Shown piece by piece: positions 27,683-36,361 of a DNA stretch of 64,000 nt. The DNA comes from Polynucleobacter sp. HIN7 (lineage in GTDB: Bacteria > Pseudomonadota > Gammaproteobacteria > Burkholderiales > Burkholderiaceae). The number at the start of each line of letters is the position of its first letter. Positions within the stretch are counted from its first letter, which is position 1. Made by a program: the position numbers and the translations under genes. Below the pieces are notes generated by a model, which did not search any database, was not told the origin of the DNA, and saw only the letters and a list, made by a program, of their open reading frames with translations. Where the stretch lies: the NCBI RefSeq assembly GCF_030297595.1, contig NZ_AP028138.1, positions 806,001-870,000 of the forward strand. Direction: 5' to 3'.

Positions 27683-28169
27683 GCTGGTTCTGGAGCTGAT
27701 GACCGAATCCGATCTGGATGCGGTCATGGCAATTGAAGCAATTTCGCATCAGCACCCATGGTCGCGCAAAAACTTTAGCGATTCGATCGAAGCGGGCCAT
27801 TGGGCATATTGCCTGCGCGAGGTAGACGATCCTGACAAGCGCATTTGGGCCTATTGCATCTTGCTACCCGCAGTCGATGATCTCCATCTTCTTAATATTA
27901 CGGTGGATACGGATCTGCGCAAACAGGGTGTGGGTCTGCGCCTCATGAGTGCTATCCAAATGATTGCATCTAATTTATCAATCCCGCGGATTTTGCTTGA
28001 GGTTCGTCCCAGTAATTGTGCTGCAATCGCACTGTATGAGAAGGCAGGGTATGAAGAGTTAGCGCGGCGCAAAGCCTATTACCCAGTAGAATCTTCTTCT
28101 AGTACGCGTGAAGACGCGATTGTGATGACCAAAGCCATCGATTGCCCTGCAAAACCCTATGAACATTGA
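27642..28169 (+). CDS. rimI: Ribosomal protein S18-alanine N-acetyltransferase RimI
   Basis: GNAT acetyltransferase that modifies the N-terminal alanine of S18. GNAT motifs are ITVDTDLRKQGVGLRLM (acetyl-CoA pyrophosphate loop R/QxxGxG/A), LLEVRPSNCAAIALYEKAGYEE and RRKAYYP near the end; AIEAISHQHPWSRKNFSDSIEAGH is the usual N-terminal block. I set the start at ATG 27642, inside tsaB, giving 175 residues; a later ATG at 27699 would also keep the whole fold. The 3' end overlaps the next gene by 11 bases. Confidence 0.93.
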   Translation: MQQAAPQPVICLAELVLELMTESDLDAVMAIEAISHQHPWSRKNFSDSIEAGHWAYCLREVDDPDKRIWAYCILLPAVDDLHLLNITVDTDLRKQGVGLRLMSAIQMIASNLSIPRILLEVRPSNCAAIALYEKAGYEELARRKAYYPVESSSSTREDAIVMTKAIDCPAKPYEH

Positions 28170-28659
28170 CGATCGCTCACGTTACTTAAAAGAAATGGGC
28201 ATTACCGAGTGGTCTTTGCGTTCTGCTGCGGAAGTCTCTCCACCCAGCATGTCTCCGAATGCTGAGCCTCATCAGGCCATCTCCAATTTGGAGCCTAAGG
28301 TGTATTGGCTGTTTTATGGTCAAGCGCCCGGTGGTGATCAAGAACGCTTATTCCAGAACATCATTTTGGCCCTCGGGCTCTTACCCAAAGAATGGGAATG
28401 GCGTTCACCGACCGATACGCAAGCACCGAATACGCATTTGCCATGTGTGGCATTTGCCTTCGGTGAGCAAGCAGCACAGACCTTAAGTGGAGAGCAAGAG
28501 CCACTCGCGCACTTGCGGGATGTGGTCCTAGAGATTGCTGGTCAAGACATTCCTTTGATCGCCAGCGTTGATCTGGCGCACTGCCTCAACCGACCGAAGG
28601 ACAAAGCGCTCTTGTGGCAAGATCTATTGCTAGCCCGCTCTGTATTGCAATCGCTCTAA
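28159..28659 (+). CDS. Degenerate uracil-DNA-glycosylase-like protein with HolD (psi)-like ends
   Basis: A 166-residue protein. The N-terminus RYLKEMGITEWSLR closely resembles the clamp-loader-binding peptide of E. coli DNA polymerase III psi (QLQQLGITQWSLR), and the C-terminus DKALLWQDLLLA resembles psi ARAALWQQICTY. The middle, WLFYGQAPGGDQERLFQNIILALGLLP, looks like motif A of family 4/5 uracil-DNA glycosylases (GEAPGxxED) but lacks the active acidic/asparagine pattern, and the Fe-S cysteines of that family are absent. In E. coli holD is next to rimI; here the gene overlaps rimI. I infer a non-catalytic UDG-fold protein acting as psi. The E. coli comparison is from memory. Confidence 0.6.
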   Translation: MNIDDRSRYLKEMGITEWSLRSAAEVSPPSMSPNAEPHQAISNLEPKVYWLFYGQAPGGDQERLFQNIILALGLLPKEWEWRSPTDTQAPNTHLPCVAFAFGEQAAQTLSGEQEPLAHLRDVVLEIAGQDIPLIASVDLAHCLNRPKDKALLWQDLLLARSVLQSL

Positions 28660-29979
28660 TTAGTGTTTAGCTTCACCAATCAGATGCAGCGAGTCATACT
28701 CGGCTTGGTTGGCTTGATGCTTCTTAATCACAAGCCACATGGTGAGGGCAACGCCTAAACCAAAGCCGGTAATCACGATGGGTACTGGAACGTCTAACCA
28801 AATCAGCAGGGCATAGAGCATGAGCATCATTAGAACCGAGAGGTTCTCATTGAAGTTCTGAACAGCAATAGAGTGACCTGCAGAAAGTAGGACGTGACCA
28901 CGGTGTTGTAAGAGGGCATTCATTGGAACAACGAAGTAACCTGCTAACCAGCCTACGGTGATCAGAAGGATATAAGCAGGTAGAAGATTAAAGTTGACTT
29001 CCAAGGCGCCAATCTTAAAGAGCACGATTGATGGGATGTATTCAATATGGTAGATGGCCATGATGCATACCAGCAGGCCCATTACGACGCCATATGGCAA
29101 GACATTTAAAGCGGACTTTAATGGAATACGTGAGGCTGCCCAAACCGCACCCCCGGCGACACCAATGGCAGAAACTGCTTGCAAAATAGCCCCTTGCGAG
29201 AGGTTCATATTCAGCGCGGTCTCAGCCCACTTCAGCACGATGAACTGTAAGGTTGCACCCGCACCCCAGAAAAGAGTGGTAACTGCCAGAGAGATTTGGC
29301 CCAAGCGATCGCGCCACAAAATATGAAAACCGACAAAAAAATCTTTGGTCAATTGAATAGGGTCTAAGCGCTGCTCTGGGTAGCGTGCTCCCGTATCCGG
29401 AATCTTTAAGTTAAAGAGGGCAGCGATCAGGTAAATAAACATAATGATCGAGATCGCGGATTCAGCAGGGCTATCAACACCCGTGTTAAACAAAGGCAAA
29501 TCAAAACTCATGAGGGAAGCTGAAACTTTGGTGCTAATCAACACACCACCCAAGACGGTACCCGCAATAATCGAGCCCACGGTCAAACCCTCGATCCAGC
29601 CATTGGCGGCCACGAGTTTTTCAGGGGGGAGCAGCTCGGTCAAAATGCCATATTTTGCTGGTGAATACGCAGCTGCTCCAAGACCCACAATCGCATATGA
29701 AGCTAACGGGTGAGCGCCAAAAAGCATCGCGGCACAACCAATAATTTTGATCGTATTGGTAATGAACATCACCTGACCTTTGGGCCTGGAATCAGCAAAG
29801 GCAGCAACAAAGGCAGCCAATAATACATAGGAGAGCACAAAGAACAGTTTGAGAAGCGGGGTCATCCACGCCGGGGCAGCGAGTTGGGCTAAGAGGGCAA
29901 TGGCCGCAATTAGCAGGGCGTTATCGGCGAGCGACGAAAAAAATTGCGCCGCCATAATGGTGTAAAAACCTGGTTTCAT
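28660..29979 (-). CDS. lplT: Lysophospholipid transporter LplT-like MFS protein
   Basis: Inner-membrane flippase-type MFS carrier that returns lysophospholipids to the cytoplasmic leaflet for reacylation. The 439-residue protein has about twelve helices and the LplT start MKPGFYTIMAAQFFSSLADNALLIAAIALL, then ADSRPKGQVMFITNTIKIIGC and GAAAYSPAKYGILTELLPPEKLVAANGWIEGLTV, the substrate-site region. In many bacteria lplT is followed by or fused to the acyltransferase aas; no aas is here. The stop codon abuts the stop of the HolD-like gene exactly, with no spacer. Confidence 0.9.
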   Translation of the reverse strand: MKPGFYTIMAAQFFSSLADNALLIAAIALLAQLAAPAWMTPLLKLFFVLSYVLLAAFVAAFADSRPKGQVMFITNTIKIIGCAAMLFGAHPLASYAIVGLGAAAYSPAKYGILTELLPPEKLVAANGWIEGLTVGSIIAGTVLGGVLISTKVSASLMSFDLPLFNTGVDSPAESAISIIMFIYLIAALFNLKIPDTGARYPEQRLDPIQLTKDFFVGFHILWRDRLGQISLAVTTLFWGAGATLQFIVLKWAETALNMNLSQGAILQAVSAIGVAGGAVWAASRIPLKSALNVLPYGVVMGLLVCIMAIYHIEYIPSIVLFKIGALEVNFNLLPAYILLITVGWLAGYFVVPMNALLQHRGHVLLSAGHSIAVQNFNENLSVLMMLMLYALLIWLDVPVPIVITGFGLGVALTMWLVIKKHQANQAEYDSLHLIGEAKH

Positions 29980-30027
29980 TCGTACAATTGCTTCATTTAC
30001 TAGATTAGAGCATGAAAGGGGAGATTT

Positions 30028-31113
30028 CTGGAACGCCCGATTCTGGCAACGATTGACACTGCTGCATTAGGCCACAATTTAAGGCGGGTCAGAGAACTCG
30101 CGGGTAATTCTCGCATATGGTCTGTGGTTAAAGCCCGCGCCTATGGCCATAGCCTAAGGGCGGCGGTGGCAGGACTTTCGCAGACCGATGGATTTGCGGT
30201 CTTAGATCTCGATGATGCCCGCTGGTTGCGGTCGCAGGGCTGGACCAAGCGCATTTTGCTGTTAGAGGGTCTTTTCCAAGAGGGTGATATTCCTTCGGTG
30301 ATTGAGCTGGACTGCGATGTGGTGGTCCACAACCCCAATCAAGTGACTTGGCTTGAAAAGCAAGCCCATCCCGTCACCATCTTTCTCAAACTCAACTCTG
30401 GGATGAATCGTCTTGGATTTCGACCAGAGGCGTATCGATTAGCCTACCATCGGCTTCATGCCGCCGGGCACCGCATGAACCATATGACTCACTTTGCAAA
30501 CGCCGACTACGTTGATCGCGAGCCCTCAGTCGGCGCCCAAATGGAGTGCTTTATCAAGACAATTGATGGATTAGCGGGTGAGACCTCGCTGGCTAACTCG
30601 GCAGCGGTCTTATGGCATCGCAACGCTTTAGGTGATTGGGTCCGTCCCGGAATTATGTTGCATGGGATTTCTCCATCGGGTCAGTTTGCGGATATTGCCC
30701 ATGCCAATTTGCAAGCGGTGATGACCCTGTCAAGCTCCATCATTGCGATTCAAGATCTAGAGCCGGGCGACGCAGTGGGTTATGGATCACGATTCCGAGC
30801 AACTGGGCGGATGCGAATTGGTGTTATTGCTTGTGGCTATGCGGATGGCTATCCTCGTCATGCAAAAGACGGCACCCCAGTCTGGGTTTATGCGGATGAT
30901 CCAAGCCAATCACGGCTTTGCCCGATTGCGGGCCAGGTCTCGATGGATATGCTAACCATTGATCTCACCCATGCGCCCTGGGCAACCGTCGGCACCAAAG
31001 TAGAGTTGTGGGGTAAAAACTTGCCTGTCGATGATGTGGCAACACATGCCCAAACGATTGGCTACGAACTGGTATGCGCGATTGCGCCTCGGGTACCGCT
31101 CGAAATTATTTAG
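30028..31113 (+). CDS. alr: Alanine racemase, apparent CTG start
   Basis: PLP enzyme interconverting L- and D-alanine for peptidoglycan. The conserved N-terminus ERPILATIDTAALGHNLRRV continues in frame upstream of the first GTG (30124), so the true start must be earlier; a stop at 30013 limits it. The only plausible initiator is CTG 30028, preceded by AGGGGAGA four bases away, giving 361 residues, normal for Alr. The PLP lysine is in SVVKARAYGHSL (usually KANAYGHG, so N to R) and the catalytic tyrosine in GDAVGYGSRFRATG. A one-base change A to C in an ancestral ATG would explain the CTG. The 3' end overlaps bamD by 8 bp. Confidence 0.9.
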   Translation: MERPILATIDTAALGHNLRRVRELAGNSRIWSVVKARAYGHSLRAAVAGLSQTDGFAVLDLDDARWLRSQGWTKRILLLEGLFQEGDIPSVIELDCDVVVHNPNQVTWLEKQAHPVTIFLKLNSGMNRLGFRPEAYRLAYHRLHAAGHRMNHMTHFANADYVDREPSVGAQMECFIKTIDGLAGETSLANSAAVLWHRNALGDWVRPGIMLHGISPSGQFADIAHANLQAVMTLSSSIIAIQDLEPGDAVGYGSRFRATGRMRIGVIACGYADGYPRHAKDGTPVWVYADDPSQSRLCPIAGQVSMDMLTIDLTHAPWATVGTKVELWGKNLPVDDVATHAQTIGYELVCAIAPRVPLEII

Positions 31114-31948
31114 TGATCCAGAACTGCCACCACTTGCGCTCTTTCTGAACGCGCTTGCCCGTTTTAAAGATCTGACTATCAGGGAAATTGAGCTTAAAGA
31201 CCCGCATGGCATCAGAGCTTAAGTCATACATCCCCAAGGCTTGATAGGACTGAACCAAAATGAAGAGTGCTTCCTCAACCGCTGGCGCACGATCGTAATC
31301 CCGAATCACGAGTTGAGCACGGTTGGCAGCAGCTAAGTATGCGCCTCGATCGTAATAGTAGCGCGCCACAATCACATCAGCCTCTGCTAAAGAGTTGACG
31401 ATGTAGCGCATGCGATCAAGTGAGTCGGGGGCGTATTTACTGTTGGGGAAGCGTTCCACCACGACCTTGAAGGATTCAAAGGCCTCTTTGGCTGCTTTGG
31501 GATCACGTTCACTCAGATCTTGTCCCGTGAACTTTCCTAAAAATCCTAAATCGTCATTGAAGGTGATCAGGCCCTTGAGGTAATACGCGTAATCTAAATT
31601 GGGGCTACCTTGGTGCAACTTAATGAAGCGATCGATTTGGACCATTGCTTGGGCAGGCTCCTGGGCTTTCCAAAAGCAATACGCGGAATTAATCTGAGCT
31701 TGCTGGGAGTAGGGACCAAAGGGGAAGCGCGCCTCCAGTTTCTCAAAGTACTGACCGCACTTATCAAAATCATTCTCATTCATCTTGTCGCGCGCTTCGG
31801 TATATAGCCTAGCTTCGGACCAGCCCAAGGTTTCATCGGTACTGGTATTGGCGCATGAGGTGAGAAGCATTGCGGAAGAAACTAGTGACGCAAGAGCAAC
31901 AAGCCTTAAACTAGCACGATGGTGCCCCATAGGGGGAATTGATAACAC
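31106..31948 (-). CDS. bamD: Outer membrane protein assembly factor BamD
   Basis: Essential lipoprotein of the BAM complex that inserts beta-barrels into the outer membrane. The signal peptide ends in the lipobox LLTSC, and the mature part is made of TPR repeats: ARLYTEARDKMNENDFDKCGQYFEKLEARFP, GPYSQQAQINSAYCFWKAQEP and RFPNSKYAPDSLDRMRYIVNSLAE, as in BamD. I favour GTG 31948, which has AAGGA seven bases before it; ATG 31930 is the alternative and keeps the signal peptide. It diverges from rluD, with overlapping 5' regions, as commonly found for bamD/rluD. Confidence 0.95.
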   Translation of the reverse strand: MLSIPPMGHHRASLRLVALASLVSSAMLLTSCANTSTDETLGWSEARLYTEARDKMNENDFDKCGQYFEKLEARFPFGPYSQQAQINSAYCFWKAQEPAQAMVQIDRFIKLHQGSPNLDYAYYLKGLITFNDDLGFLGKFTGQDLSERDPKAAKEAFESFKVVVERFPNSKYAPDSLDRMRYIVNSLAEADVIVARYYYDRGAYLAAANRAQLVIRDYDRAPAVEEALFILVQSYQALGMYDLSSDAMRVFKLNFPDSQIFKTGKRVQKERKWWQFWITK

Positions 31949-31965
31949 AATAAGGTCCTTCCAGC

Positions 31966-33000
31966 GTGGCATTGCCGCAAACTCCTGATCCGAATCCCTC
32001 TGATTATATCGATGATGAGGATTTCATTGCGCTTGAGATCCCGGATGCATGGGCGGGAGAGCGTTTAGATAAAGTCTTAGCCCATTTTTTAACCGACTAC
32101 TCCCGCAATCGGATACAGGCATGGGCCAATCAAGGAGCGGTTCTAGTTGACGGCAAGGTCGTTAAATCTCGCCAGATTTTGCGAGGCGGTGAGGCGATTC
32201 GGGTCTTTCCACAAGAGATGCCGGAGCAACATGCATTTGAGCCAGAAGATATTCCACTCAATTGCATCTATGAAGATGATCACCTCTTGGTCTTTAATAA
32301 AGCGGCTGGGATAGTAATGCATCCCGCGGCTGGCAATTGGACTGGAACGGTACTCAATGGTCTTCTGTTTCATTACCCCGAGCTTGCCCAGTTGCCTCGT
32401 GCTGGGATTGTGCATCGACTCGATAAGGACACCTCAGGACTCTTTGTGGTGGCTCGTACGGCATTGGCCCAAACTGCCTTAGTACGACTATTGCAAGATC
32501 ATTTGGTGGAGCGGCGCTATCTAGCCTGGGTGTGGGGCGATACTCCATTACATGGCACGATTAACGCTGCCTTGGCACGCGACCCGCGCGATCGACTGAA
32601 GATTGCCGTGGTGCCTGCCGATTCTAGAGTAGCCAATGCCAAAGCCGCACGCACCCATTACAAACGCTTAGCGCTGGGCGCCTACCAACAGAGTAAGGTC
32701 TCATTGTTGGAGTGTCGCTTGGAGACCGGTCGAACCCATCAAATTCGCGTTCATCTTGAGTCTTTGTCTTATCCATTATTAGGCGACCCGGTGTATCGCA
32801 AACGAATCCCAGCGGCTGCGAGTCAATTGTTCTTAAAGCGCCAAGCCCTCCATGCGTTTGCGTTGGAGTTTGTGCATCCAAGCACACACGAACCGATGCG
32901 ATGGTTTGCTCCCATTCCAAATGATCTCTTAGAACTGCATGCGCAAGTGCATATGGATGCCGCAGATCTTCCCAAACCATTTGATGACTCTTCCTCATGA
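31966..33000 (+). CDS. rluD: 23S rRNA pseudouridine synthase RluD
   Basis: Makes pseudouridines 1911/1915/1917 in helix 69 of 23S rRNA. The 344-residue protein has an S4-type RNA-binding domain (GERLDKVLAHFLTDYSRNRIQAWANQGAVLVDG) and the catalytic block GIVHRLDKDTSGLFVVART with the nucleophilic aspartate in HRLDKDTSG, then RTHQIRVHLESLSYPLLGDP. The start is GTG 31966. It diverges from bamD and overlaps pgeF by four bases (ATGA). Confidence 0.96.
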   Translation: MALPQTPDPNPSDYIDDEDFIALEIPDAWAGERLDKVLAHFLTDYSRNRIQAWANQGAVLVDGKVVKSRQILRGGEAIRVFPQEMPEQHAFEPEDIPLNCIYEDDHLLVFNKAAGIVMHPAAGNWTGTVLNGLLFHYPELAQLPRAGIVHRLDKDTSGLFVVARTALAQTALVRLLQDHLVERRYLAWVWGDTPLHGTINAALARDPRDRLKIAVVPADSRVANAKAARTHYKRLALGAYQQSKVSLLECRLETGRTHQIRVHLESLSYPLLGDPVYRKRIPAAASQLFLKRQALHAFALEFVHPSTHEPMRWFAPIPNDLLELHAQVHMDAADLPKPFDDSSS

Positions 33001-33788
33001 GCCCGCTTCGTATTCTGAGACCCGATTGGCCAGCACCTACTAATGTGCATGCCTTTACAACCACCCGGCAAGGTGGCTTTAGTCAAGCACCATATGATCA
33101 ATTCAATCTAGGCGCATTTGCTGGCGAGGATCTAAAAATTGTGCAACAAAATCGGGCCTTGCTCAACGCCTTATTACCGCAAGCACCATTTTGGATTAAG
33201 CAAGTGCATGGTACCGATGTGGTCTTAGCAAAAGGTGTGCACGAGGGTATCGGCGATTGCATCATTGAGGCGGATGCGAGTGTGACGACGACTCCGCAAA
33301 CCGTGTTGAGCATCTTGGCGGCTGATTGCATGCCAGTGCTCTTCACGAATCGATCAGGAACAGCAGTTGCTGCTGCACATGCGGGTTGGCGTGGGTTATG
33401 TGCCGGTATTCTGGAAAATACGGTAGCCAAACTTCTCAAAGAGTCCTCAAGCACCGCATCCGATGTGCTCGCATGGATTGGTCCGAGCATCTCGGTGGCA
33501 CATTACGAAGTGGGTGGTGAAGTGCGTGCTGCGTTTATGGAGTCAGCAGTGCAATTTGATTATCTACTCGACGATGCATGTTTTATTCCTAATCAGACCT
33601 CAAGCCATGAGAAGTATTGGGCCGATCTGCCACGAATTGCCAAATCCCGCCTGCAAGCCTTGGGTATTGGTGCGGTCTATGGCGGCGATTTATGTACCTT
33701 CAGTGATCCTGAACGTTTTTACTCCTATCGCCGTGAAACCCCCACGGGACGCTTTGCTAGCTTGATTTGGTTCAATCCGAAGCCCTAG
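32997..33788 (+). CDS. pgeF: Peptidoglycan editing factor PgeF (DUF152/laccase-like)
   Basis: PgeF removes L-Ser wrongly built into muropeptides in place of L-Ala; older annotations call it polyphenol oxidase. The 263-residue protein has the metal-site residues in LAADCMPVLF (Cys) and AAHAGWRGLCAG (His), and SCCT-like end GGDLCTFSDPERFYSYRRE, all family signatures. It overlaps rluD by 4 bp, a widely conserved pair. The order rluD-pgeF-phaC seen here is typical of Burkholderiales. Confidence 0.95.
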   Translation: MSPLRILRPDWPAPTNVHAFTTTRQGGFSQAPYDQFNLGAFAGEDLKIVQQNRALLNALLPQAPFWIKQVHGTDVVLAKGVHEGIGDCIIEADASVTTTPQTVLSILAADCMPVLFTNRSGTAVAAAHAGWRGLCAGILENTVAKLLKESSSTASDVLAWIGPSISVAHYEVGGEVRAAFMESAVQFDYLLDDACFIPNQTSSHEKYWADLPRIAKSRLQALGIGAVYGGDLCTFSDPERFYSYRRETPTGRFASLIWFNPKP

Positions 33789-33836
33789 CAATCAAGGTAA
33801 TTGCCGCATCTCAGCCCAGCGATCCTGATAAATGCT

Positions 33837-33857
33837 AGGGTTAGTGCTTATAACCCT
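33837..33857. promoter_or_regulatory. Inverted repeat upstream of phaC
   Basis: AGGGTTA and TAACCCT form a perfect 7-bp inverted repeat around 7 bases, 74 bp before the phaC ATG. No T-tract follows, so an operator or leader hairpin is likelier than a terminator. Confidence 0.4.
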
Positions 33858-33930
33858 TGCGTCATAATCACCTGAGAATAGAGACGTACTGTTTAGTTTG
33901 ATTGACACTTTTAAGAAGATCACCATCATC

Positions 33931-35547
33931 ATGAATTTGGGTAATTCACCAAGCTTGGCCCCGCAATACATGGCCATGATTCCCCCAGACAAGCTCTCCG
34001 AAATTCAAACCAAATATCTCGAAGACCTTGGTAAATTGGGTAAAGATCCCAGCGCATTGGAATTCAAAGACCGACGCTTTATGGGCGAGGCTTGGCAAAA
34101 CCCTTGGAGCAAAGCACTAGTCTCCACCTATTTATTGAATGCACGTTATCTCAATGAGCTCGTGCAAGCCGTGCAGACCGATACCAAAACTCGACAGCGC
34201 ATTGAGTTTGCGACCAATCAAATGATTGATGCCTTATCGCCCTCAAACTTCTTGGCCACCAACCCAGAGGCATTGGAGACTATCCTCAAGACCCAAGGTC
34301 AATCGATTCAAAAGGGGATCTTGAACTTATTGGGTGATCTTGGCAAAGGAAAGGTGAGCCAAACCGATGAGAGTGGCTTTGAGGTGGGTAAAAATTTGGC
34401 ACAGACCGAAGGTGCGGTGGTATTTCGGAACTCGCTCTTTGAATTGATTCAGTACAAGCCTCTCACTGATCAGGTTTATGAGCGACCATTCTTAATGGTT
34501 CCCCCGTGCATTAACAAGTACTACATTCTAGATTTGCAACCTGATAACTCTGTAGTGCGTTATATGGTGAGCCAAGGGCACACCGTATTTTTGGTCTCCT
34601 GGAAAAATCCAGACGCCAGCATGAATCGCATTACCTGGGAGGACTATGTGGGTACTGGCGTGCTCGAAGCAATTCGGGTTACGCAGGAAATCAGTCAACA
34701 AGACAAGATCAATATCTTGGGCTTCTGTGTGGGCGGTACCTTAGTGAGCACCGCACTCGCAGTGCTGGCTGTACGTAAACAGGATCCTATTGAAAGCCTG
34801 ACGCTTTTGACCACCTTATTGGATTTCACGGACACAGGCATCCTCGATGTCTTTATTGATGAGTCCTTGGTCAATCTGCGTGAGAAATCCATCGGTGGTG
34901 CTGAAGGGCGTTATGGCCTCTTATCTGGTTTGGAGTTAGCCAATACCTTCTCCTTCTTGCGACCCAACGAGTTGGTGTGGAACTATGTGGTGGATAACTA
35001 CCTCAAAGGTAACTCGCCACCGCCATTTGATTTGCTCTACTGGAATGGGGACTCCACCAATTTGCCTGGCCCGATGTATTGCTGGTATCTGCGCCATACT
35101 TACTTGCAAAATGATCTAGCCAAACCGGGCAAGCTCAAGGTCTGTGGGGAGAAGATTGATCTAAGTAAGATCAAGGTCCCTGCTTACATCTACGCATCAC
35201 GTGATGATCACATCGTGCCATGGCACTCGGGTTATCAGAGTACTCAAATTTTGAAGGGGCCGATTCGGTTTGTGATGGGGGCCTCGGGTCATATTGCGGG
35301 TGTAATTAATCCTCCGCATAAGAAGAAACGCAATTATTGGACTAATTCTGATTTACCAAAAACCGCGGATGCATGGCTCAAAGGTGCCAAAGAAGTGCCC
35401 GGTAGTTGGTGGCCCGACTTTACCGAGTGGCTCGCTCAATATGGTGGTAAACAGATTCCTGCACCGAAAAATTATGGGCATGGCAAGTACAAAAAATTAG
35501 TTGCAGCACCTGGCACCTACGTCAAAGAAAAGGCGCAAAAGGTTTAA
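33931..35547 (+). CDS. phaC: Class I poly(3-hydroxyalkanoate) synthase
   Basis: Polymerises 3-hydroxyacyl-CoA into storage polyester on granules. From ATG 33931 it has 538 residues, somewhat shorter than the 589 of Cupriavidus necator. The nucleophile is C266 in ILGFCVGGTLVS (the lipase-like box G-x-C-x-G); the catalytic aspartate is in YASRDDHIVPW and the histidine in GASGHIAGVINPPHKKKRNYW. PFLMVPPCINKYYILDLQPDNS and VFLVSWKNPD are family blocks. A TTG start at 33898 would add 11 residues. It opens the phaC-phaB-phaR-rimO-thiolase run. Confidence 0.97.
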   Translation: MNLGNSPSLAPQYMAMIPPDKLSEIQTKYLEDLGKLGKDPSALEFKDRRFMGEAWQNPWSKALVSTYLLNARYLNELVQAVQTDTKTRQRIEFATNQMIDALSPSNFLATNPEALETILKTQGQSIQKGILNLLGDLGKGKVSQTDESGFEVGKNLAQTEGAVVFRNSLFELIQYKPLTDQVYERPFLMVPPCINKYYILDLQPDNSVVRYMVSQGHTVFLVSWKNPDASMNRITWEDYVGTGVLEAIRVTQEISQQDKINILGFCVGGTLVSTALAVLAVRKQDPIESLTLLTTLLDFTDTGILDVFIDESLVNLREKSIGGAEGRYGLLSGLELANTFSFLRPNELVWNYVVDNYLKGNSPPPFDLLYWNGDSTNLPGPMYCWYLRHTYLQNDLAKPGKLKVCGEKIDLSKIKVPAYIYASRDDHIVPWHSGYQSTQILKGPIRFVMGASGHIAGVINPPHKKKRNYWTNSDLPKTADAWLKGAKEVPGSWWPDFTEWLAQYGGKQIPAPKNYGHGKYKKLVAAPGTYVKEKAQKV

Positions 35548-35576
35548 TCGATTGATCTGAATACAAGGAGAAGATG

Positions 35577-36317
35577 ATGGCACAACGGATTGCATACGTA
35601 ACAGGTGGGATGGGCGGAATCGGCACGGCGATCTGTCAGCGTTTATCCAAAGGCGGCTTTAAGGTGATTGCTGGTTGCGGCCCAAACTCGCCCCGCAAGG
35701 ATCGTTGGATTGGTGAGCAAAAAGCCTTGGGTTATGAGTTCATTGCGTCTGAGGGTAATGTATCCGATTGGGAGAGCACCAAAGCAGCCTTTGAGAAGGT
35801 CAAAGCCGAGGTAGGTCGGGTTGATGTCTTGGTGAACAATGCCGGCATCACTCGGGATAGCGTGTTTCGGAAGATGACCCCTGAGGATTGGAAGGCGGTG
35901 ATTGATACCAATCTGAACTCGCTCTTTAATGTAACCAAGCAAGTAATTGATGGCATGATCGATAACGGTTGGGGCCGGATCATTAATATCTCCTCGGTCA
36001 ACGGTCAGAAGGGTCAGTTTGGTCAAACCAACTATTCCACTGCCAAGGCAGGCTTGCATGGCTTCACCATGGCGCTAGCCCAAGAGGTTGCTAGCAAAGG
36101 GGTGACCGTGAATACCGTTTCACCAGGCTATATTGCGACGGATATGGTTAAGGCAATTCGGGAGGATGTGCTTGAGAAGATTGTCGGCACAATCCCAGTG
36201 AAGCGCCTGGGAACCCCCGACGAGATTGCCTCAATCTGCGCTTGGATTGCCTCAGACGACGGCGCCTTCTCAACCGGCGCCGACTTCTCGGTCAATGGGG
36301 GGATCCATACAGGCTAA
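35577..36317 (+). CDS. phaB: Acetoacetyl-CoA reductase (NADPH)
   Basis: Short-chain dehydrogenase that reduces acetoacetyl-CoA to (R)-3-hydroxybutyryl-CoA for PhaC. The 246-residue protein starts MAQRIAYVTGGMGGIGTAIC with the TGxxxGIG cofactor loop; NNAGITRD and the catalytic Y-x3-K in TNYSTAKAGLHGF follow, with the serine in NISSVNGQKGQFGQ, the PhaB-specific block. An ATG at 35574 is also possible; AAGGAGA upstream fits either. It follows phaC by about 30 bp. Confidence 0.97.
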   Translation: MAQRIAYVTGGMGGIGTAICQRLSKGGFKVIAGCGPNSPRKDRWIGEQKALGYEFIASEGNVSDWESTKAAFEKVKAEVGRVDVLVNNAGITRDSVFRKMTPEDWKAVIDTNLNSLFNVTKQVIDGMIDNGWGRIINISSVNGQKGQFGQTNYSTAKAGLHGFTMALAQEVASKGVTVNTVSPGYIATDMVKAIREDVLEKIVGTIPVKRLGTPDEIASICAWIASDDGAFSTGADFSVNGGIHTG

Positions 36318-36331
36318 ACTAAGGTAAATTC

Positions 36332-36340
36332 TGCATTGCA
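36332..36340. promoter_or_regulatory. Possible PhaR operator between phaB and phaR
   Basis: TGCATTGCA, a near-palindrome with two TGCA arms, lies 22 bp before the phaR ATG. PhaR proteins are known to bind TGC/GCA-rich repeats and to repress their own gene; the match is by eye only. Confidence 0.3.
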
Positions 36341-36361
36341 ACAGCGAGCAAGGGAATCACC

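Noticed and set aside
28159..28659. Active uracil-DNA glycosylase
   Set aside because: The Fe-S cysteines and catalytic motif are missing; only the fold-like motif A remains.
30012..30056. 14-codon leader peptide before alr
   Set aside because: The frame overlaps the conserved alr N-terminus and has no attenuator structure; it is better seen as chance.
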